64,000 nucleotides of DNA from Rhizobium etli 8C-3 (GTDB lineage: Bacteria; Pseudomonadota; Alphaproteobacteria; Rhizobiales; Rhizobiaceae). Shown piece after piece: positions 1-8,394 of this stretch. Position 1 is the first letter of the stretch. Each line of letters starts with the position of its first letter. The stretch spans positions 4,047,501 through 4,111,500 of the forward strand of contig NZ_CP017241.1 in the NCBI RefSeq assembly GCF_001908375.1, given 5' to 3'. The position numbers and the translations under genes are program-made. Under the pieces are notes generated by a model. It saw only the letters and a program-made list of their open reading frames with translations, did not search any database and was not told where the DNA came from.

Positions 1-1937
1 CCCTTTGCGGCCTGCCGGACGAAGTATTTGACGACATTGTCGGGGTAATTTTTGTAACCGACGCCATTGGCGCCGCGCAGCAGCATCTGCAGGAGCAGGT
101 TCGGGGCGCCTTCGCGGATCAGCGCCAGACGCTCCCATGGATCTTCCGTCAGGAAGCGCATGGAAACGTCGAAAGTCGCACCACCCCAGCATTCGAGCGA
201 CAGCAAGTTCGGCAGCGCATGGGCATAGGTACCGGCGACGCGGGCGATGTCGTAGGTGCGCATGCGTGTCGCCAGAAGAGACTGATGGCCGTCGCGCATC
301 GTCGTATCGGTTATCAGCACGCGCTTTTCGCCTCGCATCCACTCACCGAACTTCTTCGGGCCGAGCTTGTCGAGACGCTGTTTGGTGCCGTCCTGAACCT
401 TGCTGCCGTTGGCATAGGGAACGACCGGCACTGCAGCATTTTCAAGCGGCCGCGGCCTGTCCTTGGCCTCGGGATGACCATTGACGGTGACATCGGCGAG
501 GTAGGTCAGGAGCTTCGTCGCGCGGTCCTGGCGCTTGACCTGCTGGAAAAGTTCCGGCGTCGAGTCGATAAACCTAGTTGTATAGCTGTTGTCCTTGAAC
601 TTCGGGTGTCCGATGATCGCCTCAAGGAAGGTGAGGTTGGTTGCCACGCCGCGAATGCGGAATTCACGCAACGCCCGGTCCATGCGGGAGATCGCCTCGA
701 GCGGATTCGGCGCCCAGGCCGTCACTTTGACGAGCAGTGGATCGTAATAGCGGGTGATGATGGCGCCGGAATAGGACGTGCCACCATCGAGACGGATGCC
801 GAAACCCGAGGCCGAGCGATAGGCAGTGATGCGGCCGTAGTCCGGGATGAAGTTGTGTTCCGGATCTTCCGTCGTGATACGGCACTGCAGCGCGTGGCCG
901 TTGAGCCTGATATCCTGCTGCTTGGGAACGCCTGATTCCGGTGTGCCGATGGCAAAGCCATCGAGGATATGGATCTGTGCCTTGACGATATCGATGCCGG
1001 TCACGACTTCGGTAACCGTGTGCTCGACCTGGATGCGCGGATTGACTTCGATGAAGTAGAATTTCCCGGTATCGGAATCCATCAGATATTCGACGGTGCC
1101 GGCGCCGATATAGTTCGTCGCCTTGGCGATCTTCAGAGAATAGGCGGCGAGCTCCTGGCGCTGCGCTTCCGAAAGATAAGGTGCCGGCGCGCGCTCGACG
1201 ACCTTCTGGTTGCGGCGCTGGATGGAGCAGTCGCGCTCGAAGAGATGCACGACATTGCCATGCGTATCGCCAAGCACCTGGCTCTCGACATGGCGGGCGC
1301 GCTCGACGAGTTTTTCGAGATAGACTTCATCCTTTCCGAAGGCGGCCATCGCCTCGCGCTTGGCTTCAGTCACCTCACGGGCAAGATCCTTCGGGTCGCG
1401 AATGGCGCGCATGCCGCGCCCGCCGCCGCCCCAGGAAGCTTTGAGCATGACAGGATAGCCAATCTCCTCGGCCATGCGGGCGACTTCCTTCATGTCGTCC
1501 GGCAGCGGATCGGTCGCCGGAACCACCGGCACGCCGACAGAGATCGCCAGATTGCGCGCGGCGACCTTGTTGCCGAGCTGGCGCATCGTATCGGCCTTCG
1601 GGCCGATAAAGGTGATGCCGGCCTGATTGCAGGCATCCACGAATTCAGGGCTCTCCGACAGGAGGCCATAACCCGGATGGATGGCATCGGCGCCGGACAG
1701 CTTGGCAACGCGGATCACTTCATCGATCGAAAGGTAGCTTTCGATCGGCCCGAGATCGCGGTCAAGATGCGGCCCGCGGCCGACCTGATAGCTTTCGTCC
1801 GCCTTGAATCGGTGCAGCGCCAGTTTGTCCTCTTCCGCCCATATCGCGACCGTTTTTATCCCCAGCTCATTGGCCGCGCGGAACACGCGGATGGCAATTT
1901 CGGAACGATTGGCAACGAGTATCTTGGATATGGGCAA
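1..1937 (-). CDS. pyc: pyruvate carboxylase, N-terminal 645 residues (runs off the left edge)
   Basis: Biotin-dependent, cytoplasmic enzyme that carboxylates pyruvate to oxaloacetate and so refills the TCA cycle. The visible part starts with a biotin carboxylase domain (I-L-V-A-N-R-S-E-I-A at residues 5-14, the ATP-grasp glycine loop S-W-G-G-G-G-R-G, and E-V-N-P-R-I-Q-V-E-H-T). It then enters the carboxyltransferase domain (T-D-T-T-M-R-D-G-H-Q-S). The rest of that domain and the biotinyl domain lie outside the window; the family is about 1150 residues. The start is TTG at 1937, preceded by a GAGGAG ribosome binding site, and gives the rhizobial N-terminus M-P-I-S-K-I-L-V. A start search limited to ATG would miss it. 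Identification is very secure. Confidence 0.95.
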   Translation of the reverse strand, partial: MPISKILVANRSEIAIRVFRAANELGIKTVAIWAEEDKLALHRFKADESYQVGRGPHLDRDLGPIESYLSIDEVIRVAKLSGADAIHPGYGLLSESPEFVDACNQAGITFIGPKADTMRQLGNKVAARNLAISVGVPVVPATDPLPDDMKEVARMAEEIGYPVMLKASWGGGGRGMRAIRDPKDLAREVTEAKREAMAAFGKDEVYLEKLVERARHVESQVLGDTHGNVVHLFERDCSIQRRNQKVVERAPAPYLSEAQRQELAAYSLKIAKATNYIGAGTVEYLMDSDTGKFYFIEVNPRIQVEHTVTEVVTGIDIVKAQIHILDGFAIGTPESGVPKQQDIRLNGHALQCRITTEDPEHNFIPDYGRITAYRSASGFGIRLDGGTSYSGAIITRYYDPLLVKVTAWAPNPLEAISRMDRALREFRIRGVATNLTFLEAIIGHPKFKDNSYTTRFIDSTPELFQQVKRQDRATKLLTYLADVTVNGHPEAKDRPRPLENAAVPVVPYANGSKVQDGTKQRLDKLGPKKFGEWMRGEKRVLITDTTMRDGHQSLLATRMRTYDIARVAGTYAHALPNLLSLECWGGATFDVSMRFLTEDPWERLALIREGAPNLLLQMLLRGANGVGYKNYPDNVVKYFVRQAAK

Positions 1938-2065
1938 TGCGCTCTCCTCACGGCATCGAAACGGGCAATGCTGCACCCGCGAAGAAAATTCTTAACGCGC
2001 CGTAACAGAAAGTTCAATTTCCCTTGCGAAATAGAATTTCCCAAAAGCGAGGGTCACGCGCTGAA

Positions 2066-2806
2066 CTACATGACCAGTCCGTGCCGGAAAGCCAGCGCCA
2101 CTGCCTGCTGGCGGTTCTTGGCCTTCAGCTTGTCCTGCAGCCCATTCATATACCAATCGACCGTATGGTTCGATATGCTGAGTACCTTGCTGATCTCCAT
2201 CGAGGTCAGGCCGTCGGCCAAATAGTGCAGGATTTCGAGCTCGCGGCGTGTCAGCGACATATCGAGCAATGAAGCGCTTTCGAGTGATTTGGCTTCACCC
2301 TTGAGATCAAGCAGCCGCCAGAACGCTTTGCGCGCGACCGTTTCGAACAACGATATCTCGACCGGCGACAGTTCCACGGGCCCACCCCCGACGCTCAAGT
2401 TTCCGAGTACGCCGCTCTTGCCGTGAATGGGGAAGATGTAGCCGTCGCGCAGGCCGTGGGCGTGGGCATCCGCCATCATCTGTTCCATTCGCCGCTGATG
2501 CGGATCGCGCCGGTAGGCGGCAAGGCTTTCCTTCCATCGAAATGGCCTTTGCGCCTGCGCTAGATACCGGACCGTTGGATCTATGAGGACATATTTTTTT
2601 GCAACATATGTTTGCGGCCACTTTTCGGGCCAATGCCCGGCAAGTACGAGGCTCCAGGGATCCTGGCTCTGCCTCAGATGGCGCAGCAATCCATAATATT
2701 CAAAGCCATAGGAACGAACGGCTCGCTGCAGTTCCTCAACCACGTTTTCGGGCTTCGTGCATTCCTCGATGACGACGAGCAATTGAACCAAGGTATGAAT
2801 ATTCAC
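2066..2806 (-). CDS. LuxR-family transcriptional regulator with autoinducer-binding domain
   Basis: A 246-residue quorum-sensing type regulator. The N-terminal domain carries the AHL-pocket signature at TraR-like spacing: W63, Y67, D76-P77 and W91. The C-terminal helix-turn-helix (about 184-240) has L-T-R-R-E-L-E-I-L and the LuxR pattern I-S-N-H-T-V. The start is GTG at 2806 with AAGGAA six bases upstream. No luxI-type synthase is visible in the window, so it is either a solo receptor or paired with a distant synthase. It lies upstream of pyc on the same strand, about 130 bp away, and is divergent from ndvA. What it binds and controls cannot be told from sequence. Confidence 0.88.
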   Translation of the reverse strand: MNIHTLVQLLVVIEECTKPENVVEELQRAVRSYGFEYYGLLRHLRQSQDPWSLVLAGHWPEKWPQTYVAKKYVLIDPTVRYLAQAQRPFRWKESLAAYRRDPHQRRMEQMMADAHAHGLRDGYIFPIHGKSGVLGNLSVGGGPVELSPVEISLFETVARKAFWRLLDLKGEAKSLESASLLDMSLTRRELEILHYLADGLTSMEISKVLSISNHTVDWYMNGLQDKLKAKNRQQAVALAFRHGLVM

Positions 2807-3107
2807 AGAAAGTTCCTTGCCCAGGCAATGGGCGATCGGTGAAGTCGGTCGGACCGCCTGAACGTGGCAACGACGGATCTTCGATTAACAAGCTGGCTCC
2901 ATATAAAGTTTATGGATTGCTAATGCTTCGTTTAAATACAAGTGGAAATTGTTGCACTCCCGATCGGTTGAGGGGTTTGTGCTGCGGTTATCTCGTCACA
3001 TCCTGCAGAAACCTCTCACCTGAATGCGCCGTTAATCGTCGGTTCAGGTGTTTTTTCATAGCATCTCGCCATCCCGTTATTTGCAGATGCACACAAGAGG
3101 TACCGCC
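2807..3107. other. intergenic region between divergent luxR and ndvA
   Basis: About 300 bases that must hold the promoters of both the LuxR gene and ndvA. It is visibly more AT-rich than the flanking genes, especially near 2880-2960. I see no convincing lux-box palindrome and no gene. Confidence 0.4.
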
Positions 3108-4871
3108 GTGTCATTATTCAAGGTCTATGCAAGAGCTTTGCGCTACCTTGGCGCTTACAAGCTCCGCGTATCCCTGGTGGTCGTTGCGAACATTGTTCTG
3201 GCCGCGATCACGATTGCGGAGCCTGTTTTGTTCGGTCGCATCATCGATGCCATTTCAGGCAACGGGGAGGTCAAGCCCATTCTGTTCATGTGGGCTGGAT
3301 TTGCCGTCTTCAATACGATCGCCTTCGTTCTGGTCGCCCGTGAGGCGGACAGGCTGGCCCATGGCCGGCGTGCGACTTTGCTGACGGAAGCTTTTGGCCG
3401 CATCATCTCGATGCCGCTCTCCTGGCATCACCAGCGCGGGACGTCGAACGCGTTGCATACGTTGCTGCGCGCTTGCGAAACGCTCTTCGGTCTCTGGCTC
3501 GAATTCATGCGCAATCACCTGTCGACCGCCGTCGCCATTGCGCTTCTGGTGCCGACTGCCATGGCCATGGACCTTAGATTGTCCGGCGTGCTCGTCGTGC
3601 TTGGTCTTGCCTACTGGCTGATCGGCCGCCTGGTCATGAGCCGAACGAAGGACGGACAGGCATCGGTCGAGAACCACTATCACACCGTTTTCTCGCATGT
3701 GAGCGATTCGATCAGCAACGTTTCGGTGCTGCACAGCTACAACCGCATCGAAGCTGAAACCAAGGCGCTCAAGGGCTTTGCCGACCGTCTCCTTCAGGCT
3801 CAGTACCCGGTCCTCGACTGGTGGGCCCTTGCCGGTGCCTTGAACCGGATGGCATCGACCATCGCCATGATGATCATCCTTGTGATCGGCACGCTTTTGG
3901 TGCAGGCCGGCGAACTGCGGATCGGTGACGTCATCGCCTTCATCGGCTTTGCAAACCTTTTGATCTCGCGTCTCGACCAGATGCGCCAGTTCGCTACGCA
4001 GATCTTCGAAGCCCGCGCGAAGCTTGAAGACTTTTATACGCTCGAAGACTCCGTTCGCGAGCGCGAAGAACCTGCGGGCAATGCCGACATCAAGGACGTC
4101 AAGGGCGAAGTCGAGTTCCGCGACGTCTCCTTCGGCTTCGGCAACTCGTCGCAGGGGCTGCACAATGTCTCCTTCTCGGTGAAGCCCGGTCAGACAGTTG
4201 CGATCGTAGGCCCGACCGGTGCGGGTAAAACGACGCTCGTCAACCTGCTGCAGCGCGTCTACGACCCGGACAGCGGCCAGATCCTGGTCGATAGCCACGA
4301 CATCACCAAGGTTACCCGCAGGTCGCTGCGCCGTTACATCGCCACCGTGTTCCAGGATGCGGGCCTGCTGAACCGTTCGATCAGCGACAATATCCGCCTT
4401 GGCCGGGAAGGCGCCAGCGAGGAAGAGATGCGCCGTGCTGCCGAAGCGGCAGCGGCGGCGGACTTCATCGAGACGCGCGAGGAACAGTATGAGACGCATG
4501 TCGGCGAGCGTGGCAACAGGCTCTCGGGCGGGGAGCGCCAGCGTGTGGCCATCGCCCGCGCCATCCTCAAGGACGCGCCGATCCTGGTTCTCGACGAGGC
4601 GACCAGCGCGCTGGACGTGGAGACCGAGAACCGCGTGAAGGCGGCGATCGACAACCTTCGCCAGAACCGCACCACCTTCATCATCGCCCACCGCCTCTCG
4701 ACGGTTCGTGAAGCAGACAAGGTGCTCTTCCTCGACAATGGCCGGATCGTCGAACAAGGTAGTTTCGATGAACTCAGCCACAGCAACGGCCGCTTTGCAG
4801 CGCTGCTTCGTGCCAGCGGTATCCTGACGGACGAGGAAGTCCGCAAGGCCCATACGACCGAAGCTGCATAA
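3108..4871 (+). CDS. ndvA: cyclic beta-1,2-glucan ABC exporter NdvA (ChvA)
   Basis: Half-size ABC exporter of 587 residues, inner membrane, that moves cyclic beta-1,2-glucan from cytoplasm to periplasm. The membrane domain fills roughly residues 1-320 (hydrophobic segments near 15-45, 55-75, 130-175, 245-290). The ATPase follows: Walker A G-P-T-G-A-G-K-T-T near 366, signature L-S-G-G-E-R-Q near 474, Walker B L-V-L-D-E-A near 494, and the switch histidine in I-I-A-H-R-L-S. GTG at 3108 is preferred over upstream in-frame ATGs because AGAGG lies seven bases before it and the N-terminus V-S-L-F-K-V-Y-A-R matches ChvA/NdvA proteins of about 588 residues. It points toward ndvB, with opgC between, which supports the assignment. 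Confidence 0.95.
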   Translation: MSLFKVYARALRYLGAYKLRVSLVVVANIVLAAITIAEPVLFGRIIDAISGNGEVKPILFMWAGFAVFNTIAFVLVAREADRLAHGRRATLLTEAFGRIISMPLSWHHQRGTSNALHTLLRACETLFGLWLEFMRNHLSTAVAIALLVPTAMAMDLRLSGVLVVLGLAYWLIGRLVMSRTKDGQASVENHYHTVFSHVSDSISNVSVLHSYNRIEAETKALKGFADRLLQAQYPVLDWWALAGALNRMASTIAMMIILVIGTLLVQAGELRIGDVIAFIGFANLLISRLDQMRQFATQIFEARAKLEDFYTLEDSVREREEPAGNADIKDVKGEVEFRDVSFGFGNSSQGLHNVSFSVKPGQTVAIVGPTGAGKTTLVNLLQRVYDPDSGQILVDSHDITKVTRRSLRRYIATVFQDAGLLNRSISDNIRLGREGASEEEMRRAAEAAAAADFIETREEQYETHVGERGNRLSGGERQRVAIARAILKDAPILVLDEATSALDVETENRVKAAIDNLRQNRTTFIIAHRLSTVREADKVLFLDNGRIVEQGSFDELSHSNGRFAALLRASGILTDEEVRKAHTTEAA

Positions 4872-4897
4872 CCCCAGGTTCGGAGACGAACATGAAA

Positions 4898-4962
4898 GGC
4901 CGGCTTCAACTTCCGGCCTCATACATTCAGAGGCCGGAACATTGTTATGATGTTCCGGCCTC
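4898..4962 (+). terminator. tandem hairpins downstream of ndvA
   Basis: Two inverted repeats follow the ndvA stop. The first pairs AGGCCGG-type arms around 4898-4918. The second is perfect: arms 4930-4942 and 4950-4962 (GAGGCCGGAACAT with its complement) around a 7-base loop. Both share the core GGCCGGAA. There is no long T-run, so this may be an mRNA-stabilising 3' structure rather than a classic terminator. Confidence 0.6.
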
Positions 4963-5125
4963 GCTTGTCATTGGGTGAAGCATTACGGCGCAAGGCGGTT
5001 GGGCTTTCCGCCCCTCGACGCCTTCCTCCTGAGGGATGATGGCCGGCGGATGGAGACTTGGTTCGCGTTGCCAGCGCTTCCGCCGCCCAGACGGCGGCTG
5101 CGGCAGCGGACGGCGCCTTATCGCG

Positions 5126-5470
5126 TCAGAGACGACGGCGCCTTCTGTCTTGTCTGGCGCGGCTTTCGGATAGAGCACGCAACTGATGCCTCTCTACCAG
5201 AGCGGCTTGAACCGCAGCCTGGAAGGACAAGACGCGCTCGCGGATCTTCTCCTCGCGCAAGCCGCATCGCGCCAGCTCGTCCGCCAGCAAACGGCATTCG
5301 GCTTTCCAGAACGCGACCGCTGGCTCTCCGTGAAGATCATCGAGCGTCGCGGCGCAGCGCTCGATATCGCCGGGCCGGGGGATGCTTGGAAATATCACGA
5401 TTTCGCTTGCGGTCAGCGCGGCGAGAGGGGTGTCGAAAGAAGATGCCATCGAATCAATCCATGTTTCCAT
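5126..5470 (-). CDS. small conserved cytoplasmic protein (possible DUF6074-like)
   Basis: A 114-residue reading frame without membrane segments or signal peptide. The middle has a V-I-F-P motif, then an alpha-helical stretch with A-x-x-F-W-K-A-E-C-R-L-L-A-D-E-L and L-R-E-E-K-I-R-E-R-V-L-S-F-Q-A-A-V-Q-A. This resembles short rhizobial proteins of the DUF6074 type, but I hold that loosely. The C-terminus is very Arg-rich. It sits between ndvA (opposite strand) and the MFS gene. No function is inferred. Confidence 0.55.
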   Translation of the reverse strand: METWIDSMASSFDTPLAALTASEIVIFPSIPRPGDIERCAATLDDLHGEPAVAFWKAECRLLADELARCGLREEKIRERVLSFQAAVQAALVERHQLRALSESRARQDRRRRRL

Positions 5471-5595
5471 GAGACTGTTAGGCTTGTGTTGGTTAACGTT
5501 TACCTTCTCTTACGGAATAAAGCCGTTGCGCGGGCATCAATGAACCTCAAGCCAACGCCCCAGCCGATCTTCTGCTGACGCGTTGGCTTACGTTG

Positions 5596-6909
5596 TCAAG
5601 ATTGGGCGCGCTGGTGCGCAGGCCCGCTCTCTTCGGCAGTACTTTGAGTACGCGGTATCAGGCGTGCGACCACGAGCACCAGCAGCGCGGCGGCAGCCAG
5701 GGATGCGGCAAGAAAGAACATCGGCGCAATCGTGCTACCTGTACTGTCCTTGATCCAGGGTACGACGTTCTGGGCGACGAAGCCGCCGAGATTACCGACG
5801 GAGTTGATTGCGGCGAGCCCGGCCGCCGCACCCGCGCCTCTCAAAAACCGCGACGGCAGGCTCCAGAAGACCGGCTGGCCGGCGAAGATGCCCGCTGCAG
5901 CGATGCACAGGAATGCGAACTGGACGCCATGGTCCGGAATAACAGCGGAAAGGACAAGGCATATGGCGCCCAGCAGTGCAGGGACGACGATATAAGGCGT
6001 CTTTGAAGCGGCCCTGTCTGCCATCGACGGAACGATGTAGAGCGCCACGGCCACGAGCACCCAGGGTATGACGTTCAGAAAGCCGTTGGCCGTGTTGCTG
6101 ACGCCGAACTCCTTGACGATGGTCGGGAGCCAATAGCTGAGGCCGTAGGCTGCAAGGGGAAAGCCCACGTAGCACAATGCCATGAGAAGTACCTTCGGAT
6201 TGATGAGCGCCTTGAAGCCATTCTCGGCGTTCTTGTCCATGTCTGCATTTTCGGCCTCGATCCTGCGTCTGAGCCAGCTCTTCTCGGCATCGCTCAAGAA
6301 CTTCGCATTCTCGGGGCGATCCGAGAGGTAAAGCAGTGTGACCACGCCCGCTATGACGGCGGGAATACCGGTCGCGATGAACACCCATTGCCAGCCGGCG
6401 ATGTCATAAAGCCCGTCGAGATCGAGCAGCATGCCGCCCAGAGGCGCGCCGACGGCATTGGCAAGAGCGCTGAAGATCATGAAAAGTCCGACCATCGTAC
6501 CGCGATAGGCGGACGGATACCAAAGTGTCAGCAGATAAAGGACGCCTGGAAAGAACCCGGCTTCGCAGGCGCCGAGAAGAAAGCGAAGGATGTAAAACAT
6601 CGTCGCATTCTGTGTGTAGGCGAGGGCGATGGTAACTGCGCCCCACGACAGCAAAATACGGGCAAACCATTTGCTGGCGCCGTACCGCTCGAGCAAAAGA
6701 TTGCTCGGGACTTCAAACAGGAAATAACCGATGAAGAAGAGCGAGGCGCCGAGGCCGTAGGCATATTCGCTCATGCCGAGGGCGCCGACCATTTCCAGCT
6801 TGGCGAAGCTGACATTTTGGCGATCGATGTAGGCGATGAGATAAAGAACGCCTAGGAACGGCATGAGCCGCCAGGTGATTTTGGCAATCAGTTGCTTTTC
6901 GTCAATCAT
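5596..6909 (-). CDS. MFS transporter, anion:cation symporter type
   Basis: A 437-residue inner-membrane secondary transporter with about twelve hydrophobic segments. Family marks: R-x-N-V-S-F-A-K after the first helix (A-Y-I-D-R-Q-N-V-S-F-A), F-E-V-P-S-N-L-L-L-E-R-Y-G-A near residue 65, and G-x-x-E-A-G-F-F-P-G near 115. These are typical of the phthalate/hexuronate/tartrate permease branch. The central loop (about 200-230) is charged. The substrate cannot be read; members carry organic anions such as sugar acids. It stands between a small gene and the opgC terminator, so it is probably transcribed alone. The ATG at 6909 starts M-I-D-E-K-Q-L. Confidence 0.88.
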   Translation of the reverse strand: MIDEKQLIAKITWRLMPFLGVLYLIAYIDRQNVSFAKLEMVGALGMSEYAYGLGASLFFIGYFLFEVPSNLLLERYGASKWFARILLSWGAVTIALAYTQNATMFYILRFLLGACEAGFFPGVLYLLTLWYPSAYRGTMVGLFMIFSALANAVGAPLGGMLLDLDGLYDIAGWQWVFIATGIPAVIAGVVTLLYLSDRPENAKFLSDAEKSWLRRRIEAENADMDKNAENGFKALINPKVLLMALCYVGFPLAAYGLSYWLPTIVKEFGVSNTANGFLNVIPWVLVAVALYIVPSMADRAASKTPYIVVPALLGAICLVLSAVIPDHGVQFAFLCIAAAGIFAGQPVFWSLPSRFLRGAGAAAGLAAINSVGNLGGFVAQNVVPWIKDSTGSTIAPMFFLAASLAAAALLVLVVARLIPRTQSTAEESGPAHQRAQS

Positions 6910-7010
6910 GTTTTTTCCTCGGGCAAATCCTTTGGGCGGGTACGGAAGGGGCTAGCTCGCCATCATCGATCGTCGGCCGGTGACGGGATTGAAGGCCCAG
7001 GCCGATCGGT

Positions 7011-7044
7011 CAAAACCGGCTGGCAAATCCGCCAGCCGGTTTTG
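7011..7044 (-). terminator. rho-independent terminator of the ndvB-opgC unit
   Basis: Perfect 14-bp arms (CAAAACCGGCTGGC and its complement) at 7011-7024 and 7031-7044, with a six-base loop. Read on the minus strand the arm ends in TTTTG. It lies 20 bases past the opgC stop and isolates that gene from the MFS gene. Confidence 0.85.
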
Positions 7045-7063
7045 ATATCGCATAAAGAGACAG

Positions 7064-8296
7064 CTATTTGTCGCGATAGAGCTTTCGGCTGCCATCACCG
7101 ACGCGGACGGCGACGGGGACCGAGGCACGACGCCCCATCGACCTGGCCTTCACGCTACCGTCGATGCGTTTGCGCTCGAGGTGGTAGGCATAGGCGAACT
7201 GACCCGAGATGCCTGCGACGACAAAGAGCGCGCCGATCATCTGGTCGTGGTTGGTAATGTAGAGCAGCACCTGGCCCGCCATTGCAAGGATTGTCCCTGC
7301 CACGAAGATATTCAGCGAGTGGCGGCCAATGATGGTGAGGGGATGATCCGACGGACGGCGCAGGATACGAGACAGGACGGGAATATTGATAACGAGGTAG
7401 CTGAGCGACAACACGTGCAGCAGCCGCGGCAGTGACAGGAAGGTCTTGTCGAAACCGGTAAGGACGGGCGGCAAGCCAAGCGCTGCCAGGACGTTGCCAA
7501 GGTCCCAGAGCTGGCCCACGACCCAGGCAAAGGACAACGCCACGTAGCCAGAAGCCAGCACGAACAACATCGGGTGCTCCGGCAGCTTGCCGCCGCGCTT
7601 GACATGCATGATGCCGACGGCACCGATCGTGAACAGGAACTGCCATGAGAGTGGATTGAGGAACCAGTAGTCGGCGATGAGCATGTTGTGCGGCGCGATC
7701 TGGTAGACGCCGGCCACCAGCCACACAGCCGCCGAAACACCAAGCGCCAGAAGCGGATGGGCCGAGTAAAGAAGCAAGATGATCGGTACCATGAGCATCA
7801 GTGCGCCGTACATCGGCAGTATGTTGTTGTAGCCGATCTGGTGACCAAGCAGAAGCAGGGCGGGTATTCCTTCTGTCAAGTTCATCAAGACGGCAAGGAT
7901 ATTGATTTCGACCAGCAATCCCGGCCGGTGGAACAGCCAGGCGCCGCAAATGAACAGCGCGAGCGTCATGAAGGTCGTGATCATATGGGCGAGATAGAGC
8001 GTGAAGGCGCGCTTGATCGCCTTTTTCGCCATGTCCAGTCGCCTGCCGACCTTGAAGCCGGAGCCATAGGCGAGTCCGACCGCGATGCCCGAGATCAGCA
8101 CGAAGGCTTCGGCGGCATCGGAGAAGCCGAAATTCTTTGTCGTGACATACTCGAATATCTGACCGGGAACGTGATTGATGAAAATCGTGATGAGGGCAAG
8201 GCCACGCAAAACATCAAGCCTCGTATCGCGCGCTGGTCGCACTGCTGATTGGGGCAAGCGCTCAGCGCCGATGGCGTATTCCGGCGTAGCCGCCAT
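7064..8296 (-). CDS. opgC: OpgC family protein, periplasmic glucan succinyltransferase
   Basis: Polytopic inner-membrane protein of 410 residues, about ten hydrophobic segments, with the OpgC N-terminal pattern D-T-R-L-D-V-L-R-G-L-A-L-I-T-I-F-I-N-H and F-G-F-S-D-A-A-E-A-F-V-L-I-S-G. OpgC proteins transfer succinyl groups to osmoregulated periplasmic glucans and so give them negative charge. The start at 8296 is chosen over the ATG 14 codons upstream because AGGAGA precedes it closely. It follows ndvB by about 100 bases on the same strand, placing synthesis and decoration in one transcript. The strong terminator after it closes the unit. Confidence 0.9.
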   Translation of the reverse strand: MAATPEYAIGAERLPQSAVRPARDTRLDVLRGLALITIFINHVPGQIFEYVTTKNFGFSDAAEAFVLISGIAVGLAYGSGFKVGRRLDMAKKAIKRAFTLYLAHMITTFMTLALFICGAWLFHRPGLLVEINILAVLMNLTEGIPALLLLGHQIGYNNILPMYGALMLMVPIILLLYSAHPLLALGVSAAVWLVAGVYQIAPHNMLIADYWFLNPLSWQFLFTIGAVGIMHVKRGGKLPEHPMLFVLASGYVALSFAWVVGQLWDLGNVLAALGLPPVLTGFDKTFLSLPRLLHVLSLSYLVINIPVLSRILRRPSDHPLTIIGRHSLNIFVAGTILAMAGQVLLYITNHDQMIGALFVVAGISGQFAYAYHLERKRIDGSVKARSMGRRASVPVAVRVGDGSRKLYRDK

Positions 8297-8394
8297 GATG
8301 TCTCTCCTGTTTCGATCTGCAAACGCGGTTGCAGCCAAAAAGTTTCACCTTTTGGCTGCAACGAATCGCCGGAGTGTGAGCGTCGAAAATGCTG

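Noticed and set aside
969-2225. A 418-codon plus-strand frame across pyc
   Set aside because: Antisense shadow of pyruvate carboxylase, whose frame is unambiguous on the other strand.
3255-4922. A 555-codon minus-strand frame antisense to ndvA
   Set aside because: It mirrors the codon structure of ndvA and has no recognisable protein motifs.
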